The notes under the pieces: model-generated
What the model was told of the DNA's origin: nothing
The model's input: the letters and a program-made list of their open reading frames with translations, nothing else
Databases searched by the model: none
Shown here: one piece after another, positions 27,980 through 41,100 of the stretch
How the letters are laid out: the number at the start of each line of letters is the position of its first letter
How positions within the stretch are numbered: position 1 is the stretch's first letter
Made by a program: the position numbers and the translations under genes
Assembly (NCBI RefSeq): GCF_008831285.2
Contig: NC_045141.1
Location: 6,217,224-6,281,223 of the forward strand
Direction: 5' to 3'
Length of the DNA: 64,000 nt
Origin: Nymphaea colorata
Taxonomy: Eukaryota; Streptophyta; Magnoliopsida; Nymphaeales; Nymphaeaceae

Positions 27980-30900
27980 TGCGTGAGTGCTGTTTTCTGG
28001 TTACAGATATTGGTATTAGATTTCTATCATGGTATCAGAGCGCCAGGTTACGTTATCTCTACCAAACGAAATGCCCAAACAGGTCTGATCTGGTTAGAAC
28101 TCTTTTCTCATCTTGTCTCTATCCTGAATTTACTTTTCTCTTGCGCAATTCTTGTTCCTTTTTCTTCTTGCTTACCCAAGGACACATCTTGTTATATCGT
28201 GTCTTCTTTCCCTCTCATCTTCTACCTATATACCATCCTTTCTGCTGTCATGGAAAACCTTTCGCATTCTGGCATGTCCTCAAGTTTTCTTCCTCACCTT
28301 ATTACCGAAAAACTCAACCATGAGAATTATCTGATCTGGAAAAGGCAAATCATGCCTTTCATAAGAAGTCAAGGCCTCTTTGGACATCTCGATGGTTCAA
28401 CAAAGGCTCCACCAATATCCGTTTTACAGGAAATAAAAAATGAGGCAGGAGAAGTTATTGTTGTTCATGAAGACAACAATCCTGAACATGCTATGTGGAT
28501 GAGACGTGATCAAAGTCTGGTTGCGTATATTTTGTCCACTTTATCTCAACAAGTGTTACTTTCAGTTTCTGATGATTGTACTGCAGAAGAATTATGGGAA
28601 ACCCTTGCTGATACCTTTTCCCAAATATCATAAGCTCGAATTATGTACTTAAAGAAAGAATTTCAGAATTTGAGCAAAGGTTCAACGTCTATCATGGATT
28701 ATTTGGGGCGTATTAAGGCCATCGCAGACCAACTTGCTGCATCGGGGAATAACATTTCTGATAAGGAAAAGGTGCAGCAAACCTTTGAATGGACTTGGGC
28801 ATGATTATCATGCTTTTATTACAGCTCTTGAGGTCCTTCCTGTTCTGCCTTCCTTCAACGAACTACAAGGTAAACTTCTCCAACATGAAATGAATATGAA
28901 AAGAGTCATTGAAAGGACTGATCAAGGGAACTCCCAAAATGTGTTGGCTATGAATGTAAAGTTTGGTAAGAGCCATGGGAAGTCCAACCATGGTGGTCGT
29001 GGCATTCTACCAACACCACATAACCAAGGTATGTCTCCTGTGGATACTTCAAGAAAAATACCAATTTGTTTTCAGTGCAACAAGAAAGGACACATGAAGG
29101 CACAGTGTTGGTTTAATCCTCAAAATAAAAACAAAGGGGTAAGACATGATTATAAACAAGGAGGACAAAGTTCTAAATCCACCGCTGAAGATATGCAACA
29201 GCTATTGGTGACCGCATTCTCAAAGATGACTATAAAGCAAAATGAGCAGGGAGAATGGTTCTTGGATTCAGGTGCAGCTACCCATGTGACAGGAAATGCA
29301 GGTAAATTGACTAACTTATCCCCTCATTACGGTAGAAGTTGCATTATAACAGGTGATGAAAAATCTCATCCCATTACACATATTGGAAATGCACATATTC
29401 CATTGTCATCCTCGTCTCTATCATTGTCTAATGTTGTTCTTGCTCCCAATATAAAAAAGAACATCATATCCATTTCTAAACTCATTGATGATACAAGCTC
29501 TTCTGTTGAATTCACACCTTCTTCTGTCTATGTCAAGGACCTCCAAACGAAGAAAATGTTCGCTAGAGGGGAGCGTCAAGGGAATATGTACGTCCTCAAG
29601 GAATGTCTACCCAAGGATTCATCCACTTTTGATATAGGATTGAAGACATTTTCTCTTTCTCATAATGCGTCATCAGTGCCAAGTTCTTGCCATTTTCAAT
29701 CAAAAGTAAGGGGCCCTAACCAATTTTTGGAGTCTGATTTGTGGCATAGTCGGCTAGGACACTGTGGTCGACATTTCATTGAAAAACTTGTCACAGATAG
29801 TCTCATTCCAAGATCAAGTTTACCTCTTACTTCAAGTGTCAAAAAATGTTCAAGTTGTGGACTTTGTAAGAGTCATGTTTTACCTTTCCATAATATAAAT
29901 CAAAGAGCTTCCAAACCTTTTGAAACTATTTTTTCTGATGTATGGGGGCCAGCCCCTATTGATTCCATGTCTGGGTCAAGATATTATGTCTTATTCATTG
30001 ACTCTTACTCACGTTTCACCTGGATTTACTTTATGAAACACAAATCAGAAGTACCTCACATATTTCGAAACTTCTATGCCATGATTCAAACTAAATTTTC
30101 ATCCAATGTGGTGCATTTTCAATGTGATGGAGGGGGAGAATATTCATCGCTTGATTTTATTGAATTTCTACGTGAAAAAGGGATAACTAGACAAATTTCC
30201 TGCCCTTACACACCACAACAAAATGGTGTAGTTGAGCGGAAACATCGACATATAGTTGAAAGCGCCATGAGCATGATGCATGATACTAATGTGCCCATTT
30301 CCTTGTGGACTGAAGCCTTCCATACTGCTGTATACATAATAAATTGTTTGCCTATGACACTCTTGATGTATAAATCGCCATATTTTACACTCTTAGGCAA
30401 ACAACCTGATTACAAGAACTTGAAGGTTTTTGGTTGTGTATGCTATGTTCACGTTGATGCTGCCTTGAGGAACAAGTTTCAAGACAAAGCTATTCAATGT
30501 AGATTCGTTGGATACGCTGATGAATATAAAGGTTTTCGATGTTATGATCCAACAACTAAACGTATCAAAACTTCAAGAAATGTCATTTTTGATGAACATA
30601 GTTTTGATAATACAAATGAAATGCCTATGACCATTGAATCTTATGATCCCTGGACCAGTACACAGTTATTCAATGCAGATCCTGTTGTAGAAAATGATAT
30701 GCCTCAAAATGAAGATCCAGAGAAAGCAATACAACCGTCGGATATAGCTCAAAGTGAAAATCAAGAAGATCCAACACAGTCATCAAGTCATCACGAAAGC
30801 AATAATGAAGAACCGAGCAACGATGCACATCGGTATTCGGGTCTTATCTACAGTCGACGACTAAGGGACAAAGATGCTCACAGAAGAAGACAACATGCCC

Positions 30901-32920
30901 CACCTTAGAAGATCCCAACGCATTCGTCATCCCATTCACAGGTGGGTTAGCTATGATTCTTTATCACTTGATTTTCAGTTATTCATGGCAAAAATTGGCA
31001 AGGAGGAAGAACCTACTTCATTTGATCAAGCATCAAAATCACATCATTGGAGAAAGGCTATGAAAGAAGAAATGGATGCCTTGCATGAATGTGGAACATG
31101 GGAGATCGTTCCGAGGCCACACGAAAAGAACGTAGTGCGCTCCAAATGGGTATACAAAATTAAATACAAACCTGACGGCAGCATAGAAAGACACAAAGCA
31201 AGGTTAGTAGCAAAAGGGTTTACACAACAATATGGAGAAGATTATGATGAGACATTCAGCCCTGTGATCAAAATGGGAACAATTCGCGTGATTATATCAT
31301 TGGCAGTTGAATATGGATGGAGACTACATCAAATGGACGTGAAGAATGTTTTTCTTCATGGTGATTTAAGGGAGGAAGTATATATGGAACAACCTCCAGG
31401 ATACACGAAAGGAGACTCTCATGCATGGGTTTGCAAACTAAGAAAATCTATTTATGGACTTAAACAGGCCTCACGCTCGTGGTTTGACAGTTTCTCTTGC
31501 AAGATTCAAGAATATGGTTTTCGGAGATGTCCTCTAGATCACTCTCTTTTCATTTATCGAAAGGAAAACATATTTATTTTACTTCTTATATATGTTGATG
31601 ATATTGTTATCACAGGCAATTCAGAAAAACACATAGAAGAAGCTAAAGTTTTGATGATGCAAAACTTCAAAATGAAAGAGCTTGGTGATTTACGATTCTT
31701 TCTTGGAGTGGAGATTGATAGGCACAATAATCGCCTCACATTGACACAACAGAAATACACGTTGGATCTGCTGAAAAAGTCAGGTATGTCTGATTGTAAG
31801 CCTGTTGGAACTCCTAGTGTTCTAAATCAAAGACTAAGTGCTCAAGATGGGGAGTTATATGAAGATCCTACGCAATATCGAAGTATTGTTGGGGCACTTC
31901 AATATCTTACATTTACTAGACCATATATTATATATGCTGTGAATCAAGTATCTCAATTTATGCATGCACCTAGAGATACTCACATGGATGCTGTCAAAAG
32001 AATATTAAGATATCTTAAAGGGACAGCAGGAGATGGCTTAGTTTATGGTAAGAGTGAAAATATAACTACTAGACATCAACTTATGACATTCACAGATGCA
32101 GATTGGGCTAGAGATCCCGATCAAAGAAAGTCCATTTCTGGTTTTTGTATTTTCATTGGACGTAATCTTGTGTCTTGGAGTTGTCGAAAGCAAAAGGCAG
32201 TAGCAAGATCCAGCACTGAAGCTGAATACAGATGCATGGCTGCAGGTACTGCTGAAGTTACATGGGTTAGACATTTGCTAGAAGACATTGGAGAAAAGAT
32301 TAAAACATCAATGTTAATGTGCGATAATCAAAGCGCTATTAACATTGCCTTTAATCCCGTACAACATGGTCGAACAAAGCACATTGAGATTGATCAACAC
32401 TTTGTTAGACAAAAGGTGGAAGACAAGGAGATTCAGCCTATTTATGTTCGTACAGATGAATAAGTTGCAGACTTATTTACAAAAGGATTAACAAAAGAAC
32501 GATTCTGGTTTCTAAAAGCCAAGTTGTACATGGTGCAAAACTATGCACAACTTGAGGGAGGGTATTAAAATATAAATCCTTCACTAGCACGTTGAAGAGG
32601 AGTCTCTTAGGATTCCACCTCCTTGTAGAATGTGTTAAGATATTTAATGTCCTTGTAACATGTAAAGAGTCTCCTAGGATTCTATGTTGTAGTTAATATC
32701 CTTGTTATTTGTAAAGTCTCCTAGGATTCTATGTTGTAGTTAATATCCTTGTAATATGTGAAGTCTCTTAGGTTTCTATGATGTAATTAATGTCCTTGGA
32801 GCTTGTGAAATCTCCTAGGATTCTACGATTGGAGACTCTTAGAATTCTGGAAATGGGATTATAAATAGAGGCCGTGCAAACCATTTTGGCCACGGCTTCT
32901 TCTCCTCAGTTTCTTCTTGT

Positions 32921-32965
<45 letters not shown>

Positions 32966-35900
32966 TCCTGCGTGAGTGCTGTTTTCTGGTTACAGATATT
33001 GGTACTAGATTTCTATCAGTATGCTGTATGAGCAATTCAATGTAATTGTTAAATTGTTTACTATAATGTATGTATGTCCGTATACATAATACATACGTTC
33101 GAATATGGACTTTTCATTCAGGATCCTGGATCGGAAAAACAAATGCAAGAATAACATTACATCATTGAAGCAAAAGGTTCAAGACGTGTTATCTCACCAA
33201 CATATGAGCAACCCAAAGAAAGAAAAACATATTATATTTGCACGCCATGTTGTTGTTAACTTTTTATGCACATAATATGCATAATATCATACTAGATATG
33301 TCCCAAATAAAACAGACATATACAGAAACATAACAGTGTCCAGCAAAATGGTATATTGGTGTTGCTGATACCTGCAAGAATTCAAGCCTCTTTTTCACTG
33401 AAAAAAGAGACCTTAACACTTTCATAAAGCAATTTTTCACTTGAAATATCACATAAATGCAGTCAACAACAAAATACAGAAGCCATATAATCACATATAC
33501 AATTAATAATAAACAACTCATATCCCTAACAATCAATATCTTAAAACCCGGTGAATTGGCTTCTTGACTCAGACCAGATCACATCCACCTAGTCAACTCA
33601 ATAGGTGGACTCGGGTTATCAGAAATCAGATTGACTCAATCAGAAAATGTCCTGTCTGGACCAAGTCATGGTCACCCAAGACTAGCGCAACTTCTATTAA
33701 TAATTTTTTTTCCAAAGAATCGAATGTGGTTTTCCATCACTAAGGCCACGTTTGATGGCATGGATTTTTTGAGGGGGAAGAATTTTTCCAGGTAAAAAAG
33801 CCATGGTAAATGTACGGTTGGTTAAACTTTCCTTTTTCCTAATTCAGGCCATGTTTGATAGCCTGGATGTTTTTTTCGAGGTAAAATATTCCATGTTTGG
33901 TATGCAAGAAAATTTTTTCATGAACAAATGTAAATTTACTGCTGAACAACCATCTTTCTCCTGATACCATGACTGTGTGTCATGGGGCATTAGAGTCGGT
34001 AAGCAGAACAGCATCAACGCGGGGAGTTGCCATCCGGCAGCAAGCATCGGAAACCGTCGTCCCCTCAGGAATCCTCAAAGCTTTCGACAATCTCAGCTTC
34101 TTGACAGTCCTTTCCCCACCAAGAGAGCAGAACGAGGAGAAGACAATACCTTTAAATGGAAGGAAGAAAGGCCAAAACCACGAAAAGGGGAGGTCCCAAA
34201 TAGGACGGCGAAAGTTTGTCAGCATCAGAAATTCAAAAAACTATCAGAAAGGGAAACTAAAATATCAAGAGAAATAAGAAGAATTCGATCAATCGTTCGG
34301 AGAGACTTACGAGAGTTGGTGAGGAGGGGAGGTGGGCTTGGTCCCATTCTCGGTAGGGATGGCCTTCTTAACGACGGAGGAGGCATGCTTTGCGTTCATG
34401 GAGTGATGCAGCTTTGATGCCAATGGTGGCGCGGGGCCAGCCGCCTGCCCGATTCCTTCTCCTTCCCCAGCCACCACCACCACCCTGTCTTTCCTCGCGT
34501 CGCCCCCCTCGCCCTCCCCAACTCATCGAAGAAGCCCTAACGGCTACAAAAAAAATCGCTCGAAAAAAGTCGGACCCTCTGGGGTCCGACTTTTTTCCAG
34601 GGTAAATTTACCCTGGAAGCGAGTTTTGAGCGGGGAAAATTTTGCTAAGTTTGATGGCGCCGGTTGAATCCGTACAAAAAAGAAAATTTTCCCTCCATCC
34701 ACAGTGTTTTTCGTGGCCATCAAACGTGGCCTAAGAGTTACGAATTATTACTCAATTGAGTTAAGCATCGCACTTTTGTAAAACTTACAACATTTGACCT
34801 ATTTTAATTTGAAAACCAAGGTTTGCAAGAGCAAAAACCTGATTATTAGCATAACTTCATCCAACACCTTTTTTCCAGCTTCTAATTGCTTTTCTTTCTC
34901 ATTGCTTATTATTTAAGGAGCAATTCTAGTTTGGATGTGCTTCTAGATGAAGTTACTGCACTTACATCCCAAGTATTCAAGCCACTCTTATCACTTTTTT
35001 CTATGTTTATATGATGCATCAAATTGACCAGCAAGTCACAAGTCAACAATGGATTAGCAGAGTCCCAAGTCACTGGGGTTCAAACCGTTGCTAACAATGC
35101 ATAGACATACACATAATTAACACATCGAGAAGAATTCTTATGCATATGCAAAGACACAAATATACAGAAATGCCATTGTGGCATTACCTTTATTAGATGA
35201 AGAACATAAAACAGGGACCCAAAAGGCAAAAAGGCCTTGGTAAAGAAGTCAATTATTTGATACTCAAAACATCAAATTTGGAAACGAAAATATAACTCGT
35301 CAGAAATTTTCCTCTAGAATCAACATATGCAGTTCACATGAAATGGTCAAAACTCTAAAGTCAGTAAACAAAATAATCATCATTAGACAAGATCCAAAAC
35401 AACCACTGAGAATGTGCAGCATACATTTCACATGACACAGTCCGACCAGGGCACCAGATAGAACTGAAACAGATAAAAGATGCATAACCTAGTGGCCATA
35501 ATGTATGGCAACAAGCCAGAACCTTTTTCATCATCAAAAATATATGAAGCTGCAACTATAATGATCGTTAAATATTGTAGCTTACAAAAAAGAACATTTC
35601 TCACTTGAAAATATGTAAACTTCAATGCATTACGCTTCAGGAATTATAACAAAAATACATGGTCGAGCTATAAGCAACACACAGAAAGCAGAAGAGAGAT
35701 AAACTTGATATGCAAACCTGGAGTGAGTCTTCTGTATAACTTTCCTTCACTTTATTCAGATTTGATATCTCAACAATCACAGAACTTCCACTTGAATACT
35801 GAGCCAGCTTGCTATCAGATGAGATTTTTGCAACAGGTTCAACCATACTTTCTTGGGAGCTGGATCCAGATAAACTAGGAGCCAATGGACTACTTGGAGA

Positions 35901-36454
35901 TGCAGTTCCACCAACAGCAACATTGCTTTCAAATAGTGGAACTATTGCCCAAGCAAATGATTCTCGGTATGGCATGATCCTGGACCATACTTGAAGCTTC
36001 TGCTTTTCCCTCTCAGTCAAATGAACCTAACAGACAGAAGGAAAAAGATTTTAGCTCACACGGCTTACTAACTTACTAAGTGCATTTATAGGCAATCTAT
36101 CATGTGAATAAATATGTTATTATGAATTAAAGAGGAAGTTTTGTCATATATCACTGTAGCTTCAGTTCATGAGAGAATATTCTAGTTTGCATGGCTTACT
36201 CAAATACTACAAGCAAAACCGCATAAAACATATTCTGTTCCAGTTATAATGAAAATTATATGGAAAATGCTCAGCCATTGAGCATATCACAAAAAAATGG
36301 TCAACTTTTCAATCTTTATATTTTGCCACACACTTTTTCAAGGTAATTCTCGAATCCATGTACCTCCATTCATGTCACCAAAGTCAAAGAAGCATTAAAC
36401 AGAGAAAAATACGAGTTTGCCCCTTCTAAAACATAAACAACATTCATTCAAAGT

Positions 36455-36495
<41 letters not shown>

Positions 36496-38047
36496 ATGGC
36501 TCCTGCATGAGTCACACACCAAGCTCAAACGTCCTGATTTTCCTTCTACATACAAATAGCAAAAAATGATCTAGTTGGATTTTGTAATTCATGACAATAA
36601 TCAAAGGCAAAGCTCCTATGCTTCATGACTTACCAAGAGTTTGCCAAGGGAAGCAACGGCCAAATAAAGAGGGGCATATGCCGCTGACATGCCGATTACC
36701 GTAGTCACAGTGGCATGCAAAGGGCATGCTACCACATCTCCTTCCCTCTCCCAAAAAGGTTAAGGTGCATCCACAATTTCAGCAAAATGTTCTGTCATTT
36801 TGCTTCCTCTACATCGCCGAGATACCAAAGAATTTGTTGCAGGAGAAAGAGGATGAGCACTGCCCATTGAACATGATGGCTTTCTTCTCTCTGATTTCCA
36901 GACTTAAGATTTGGAGCAAGCATTCTTAGCTTTTGTTAGTCAATTCTTATATGTTAGTTGATTCTTACATACACACACACACACACAAAGAGATAAAGAG
37001 TAGTGTGAGGAACTTGTAGAAATCAATTGGATATTTTGAAGATGGTGAGGAGTAATTAATGAGGTCTGAAGATAAAGTGTAGGGAGAGAGGGAGGATCTT
37101 ACCACCAAGAGAGCACCGAGAAATCTATCACAAAAAGTGCAAGAAGGGAGGAATATTAGATGACACACGTCTTTTTTTTTTTTTTTTGGGTTAAGGATGT
37201 ATTTGTAATCCCAGATCCCACTCAATATTTTCCATCCATGCCTCTCTTAGAAATAATTTATCAAGATTTTTTTTTCAACCCAAGCATTACAAATTAAGAT
37301 TTTAAATGTTGAATAGTTCTTTCTAAAACATTCAAAAATTGAGGGGTCTTTTTGTTATTTCTTCTAAAACAACCGTCAAAATAAAAAAGTCAAATGGAAA
37401 CATAAAAATGCCACACAATTAACATATAGGGATTGAAAGTCATATGTATGGGATACACCCTCTACTATGCCATATAGGTATGGGTATGTGTGCTAGTACA
37501 GGTATAGACCATTTTCAAAAAACTTGGGTACGAGGGTTTAGTCGCGCGTGTGTGTGTGTATGTGTGTGTGTGTATAGACAAACAAAAAATAAGAATTCAA
37601 ATAAACAAAACAATATATATATACAAACAGAAAATAAGAATTCAAAGTTCAAACAAACAAAACAACACATTCATGATCCAAAATTTATAGATTGTGAAGA
37701 AGAAGCTAATGAACAAAGTATAGAAGTAACAAACATACTAAAAACGAAAGCAAAATTTAATAAACAAGTGAAACAAATAAAAACATTATATGTTAATAAC
37801 TCTAAAAACAGAATCAAAAGTATGTTGGAAAAAATTAAATTAAGCAAAATTAAGCAATTTGGATCGGTACCAATTTAGAAGGTACCCAAATGTGTCCAAG
37901 TATCCGTTTTGGGTATGTGTACTGAAAGCTAACAAGTAGCTATCGACCTCCCTCTCTGTTTTAGGTTTCTGTCTTAAGCACACAAAACCCAGCTTCGGTA
38001 GTAATCTCATTCATTTCTTAGGGTTTTAATTCCCCTTAAGGTATATA

Positions 38048-38100
<53 letters not shown>

Positions 38101-41100
38101 TCTTGTGCGAGTGGGTGGGTTTATAAGTTTATAAACAGAAACAGAACTAAAAACGTAAAGACATGAGCAAGGCAGTGTTAGGCCTGCACCTAACAATTCC
38201 CAACCCCCCCCCCCCTAAAAATCTTTCGTAAACACCTTGTTGTCATGGTGTGAAAGTTGAAATGTGCCTGGCAATCTCCTCTGCAGGCTCCCAGGTTGTT
38301 GGCATGTCTTCGTTGTGACTCCATTCAATTAGCCATTCAGTGGTACAGGAACCATTGTTGTGACTGTTCTTGCGAATGCCCAGACATCTGAAGGGTTGAG
38401 GTGTGGTCTGGTCCTCAACAATGGGAAGAGAAGCTACTGCATCCTGAGTGGTTGAATGGGAGCAAACCTTTGAGACGTGGAAGACAGGATGAATGTTACT
38501 TCCTTTAAGGAGCTGCGGTTCATAGGCTAAAGAGTTCCAAACTTCCTGACGAACTTATGAAGTCCGATGTAACGAGGGGCCAGCTTATTGTATCCTTAGG
38601 GTAGGTGAAACCCCTGCACCGTGAGTGGGTCTGTGCAATTATACCCTATCAAATTCTTCAAAGTGCGACTCGTGATGTCTGTGGTTGTATTGGAGGACCA
38701 TTTGATTGCGAGCTGCAGCTAGATGCTCCTTTAAGTCCTTAAGGACTGCATCTCGACACCTGAGTCGAGTGTCAACCTCTTGTTCCCTGGCAGTCCCTAG
38801 TTGGTAGCGACAAACATCAGGAGGAGGCCTGCCATAGACAGCTTCGAAAGGGGTGGTTCTAGTGGATGAATGTCAGCTGGTATTGTAAGAAAACTCTGCC
38901 CATGGTAAGTGATCTACCCACAGTTAGGGTTGCAGCACTGCAAGACAACATAAGTATGTTTCAAAACAATGGTTTACAACCTTTTTTTGCCCATCTGTCT
39001 GTGGGTGATAAGCGGTGCTCATTTGCAGTGTTGTGCCCTGCATGCGGAAATACTCCTTCCAAAAGTTGCTGAGGAAGATGGGGCCCCTGTCGCTGGTTAT
39101 TGTCCGTGGCATTCCATGAAGTTTTCCCACGTTTTTGTAGAAAGCGATGGCAATAGTCTTGGTGGTATAAGGATGAGAACTTGGCGGTATAAGGATGAGA
39201 CAAGGGCAACGAAATGGGCATATCTTGAGAGGCGGTCTACCAAAACCATTATGATTGATTTGCCTCTGGACAGGGGTAATCCTTCTACCAAATCCATGGA
39301 GATATCCTCCCATATAAGCTAGGGCATAGGAAGAGGCTGTAGCAGTCTAGCTGGCCTCATGGTTTTGTATTTATTCCATTGGCAGATGTCGCAGGTTGGT
39401 ATGAAATCCCTGACAGATCACTTCATCCCTGGCCAATATAAAATTTGGTGCATCCTCTTATAAGTGGCTTCCACTCCTTTTCTCTTTCCATGCTAACTCT
39501 GCCCTAACTGATCACATGGCTGAGATATGAGATCTCCCTCATTCCGAGTGAGCATTTTGAGGGGCTTAGCGTGAAAGTTGGTTCTGTTGCAACACGTTAA
39601 GCACAGTTCGCAGGTGTTGTATGTAGTCTGCGTTTTCCTTACTGTAGACGAGGATATCATCGAAAAACACTAAGACAAAACATCATAGGTAGGGCTAGAA
39701 CAGGTCATTCATCAATGACTGAAAGGACGAAGGTGCATTCATTAGGCCGAAGGGCATGACAGTGAACTCGTAGTGCCCGTCGTCAGTATGGAAGGCAGTC
39801 TTGGGAATGTCCTCCACTGCTACCTGATTTGATGGTAACTGGAATGCAAATATAGCTTAGAGAAGAGGAGTGCTCCCAGCAGTTCAACAACATGGATGGG
39901 ATATCGGTCCTTAATGGTGATGGCATTCAAGGCAAAGTAATCTACGCAAAGCCGCCAGCTGTCGTCCTTCTTCTTGGTCAACAAGTCAGGGGATGCAAAA
40001 GGGCTCCTACTTGGCCAAATGACCCCTGATTCCAGCATATCTTGCACAAGATGTTCCACAGCCTCCTTCTGCATTGGGTTGTAGCGGTAGGGCCTGGATT
40101 TCATCGGTTGCACCCCTTGCTGCAATTATATGTGATGCTCATGTTGTCGCCAAGGGGGAAAACTGGTGGGTGGCGAAAAGACCTGTTGAAATTCCTGGAG
40201 CATACCATTGAGGGCTGGGATACAGAAGGCTGTTCGTTGTGGTCAGGGTTGACTGGTTCCCTGTTTCGGCAACAGCAGGAAAGTAGTTGCTGGTCCTTTG
40301 AGTAGACGCATGGCCGATTTTTCTTTGCAGACCTTCCTGGGAGCTGTTGTGAGTGTTAATTTCTCCTCTCCTGGGCCGCGGAATTGCATCTTCATGCCAA
40401 CGAAATCTCAGACCACTTCTTCAATGTCACACAACCATTGGATTTCCAAGACCAGGTCGGCTCTAGCCATGGCGAGAGTGTACAATTGGACAAGGAAGCT
40501 GTGGCCCTATACTTCAAGTATTTCTTGGTGAGATCTACCCCTGCACTTGAGGGTACTGGCATCCCCAACCACCACATCGAAGACGGGTTGTGTCTCTACA
40601 CTGCACCCCAGAGCATGGGTAGATTTCTCACAAATGAAGTTGTGTGTTGATCCAGTGTCGATCAACACCTCACCTTCTGGCCATGCAGTCACCCTTCAAT
40701 TCTCATCAGTTGGGGAACCTCATCCCCTGCGAGCGCAGGGAAATCTCCGGTAGTGCCTCTTCTACCAGGGCTGTTGTGTCTTCGGCTATTTGGTTTTCTT
40801 CTTCTTCGTCAGGGAGGGCCCTCCCCTTCTTCAACCAAATACATATGTAACCGTCGGTAATTATGCCCTGGTGCCCATGGGCGATTGCAATGGAAGCATA
40901 TGCCCTAATGCCGCTTTTCCTGTATTTGCTCGGGGAGATGCCTCACGACTTGTGGAGGCAGGTTGCTCGCCTTGGCCCCAATCGCTGCATAAGGGAGAGA
41001 TTCTACGTTCATCGGGCATCGTTGAATGATCATTGCGTCAGACCAGTTCCCGCCAGTGATGTGCAGTCGTCAGTATTTTTCTTCCACCGTGCGAGCGGTT

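Larger units (their letters stand above)
27603..33018 (+). mobile_element. Ty1/copia element C, full length, inactive
   Basis: Element C is 5,416 bp and flanked by GTATG (27598-27602 and 33019-33023). LTRs are 27603-28029 (427 bp) and 32563-33018 (456 bp); the 5' copy lacks one unit of about 47 bp. A perfect Met-tRNA primer site and a polypurine tract are present. It is nearly identical inside to copia B and shares its gag stop, gag frameshift and late pol stop. Its own extra lesion is a 2-bp deletion near 30880. It lies in SPK1 intron 8, in opposite orientation to the gene. Confidence 0.96.
27428..33554. repeat. Tandem duplication, copy 2, split by copia C
   Basis: Copy 2 consists of 27428-27602 and 33024-33554 around copia C and its GTATG duplicate. 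It ends at ACCCGGTGA, as copy 1 does at 27427. Confidence 0.9.
33744..34731. mobile_element. PIF/Harbinger-like element carrying captured gene fragments
   Basis: Inverted ends GGCCACGTTTGATGGC (left) and GCCATCAAACGTGGCC (right) are flanked by TAA on both sides (33741-33743, 34732-34734). GGCC-starting ends and a 3-bp TAA duplication are the signature of PIF/Harbinger elements. No transposase is present. The middle is GC-rich and carries pieces of a plant CBS-domain gene on the minus strand. Subterminal GGCATGG/CCATG stretches follow the left end. Confidence 0.8.

Noticed and set aside
27910-28323. Poly-Leu/Ser protein starting in the CT repeat of copia C
   Set aside because: It is a translation of the microsatellite and leader in the wrong frame.
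34390-34605. Pro-rich plus-strand frame in the Harbinger-like element
   Set aside because: It overlaps the captured minus-strand exon and is explained by GC-rich composition.
36966-38102. Microsatellite cluster in intron 7 as a regulatory array
   Set aside because: CA, GT, poly-T and TA runs are ordinary simple repeats, part of them inside the gypsy F LTR.
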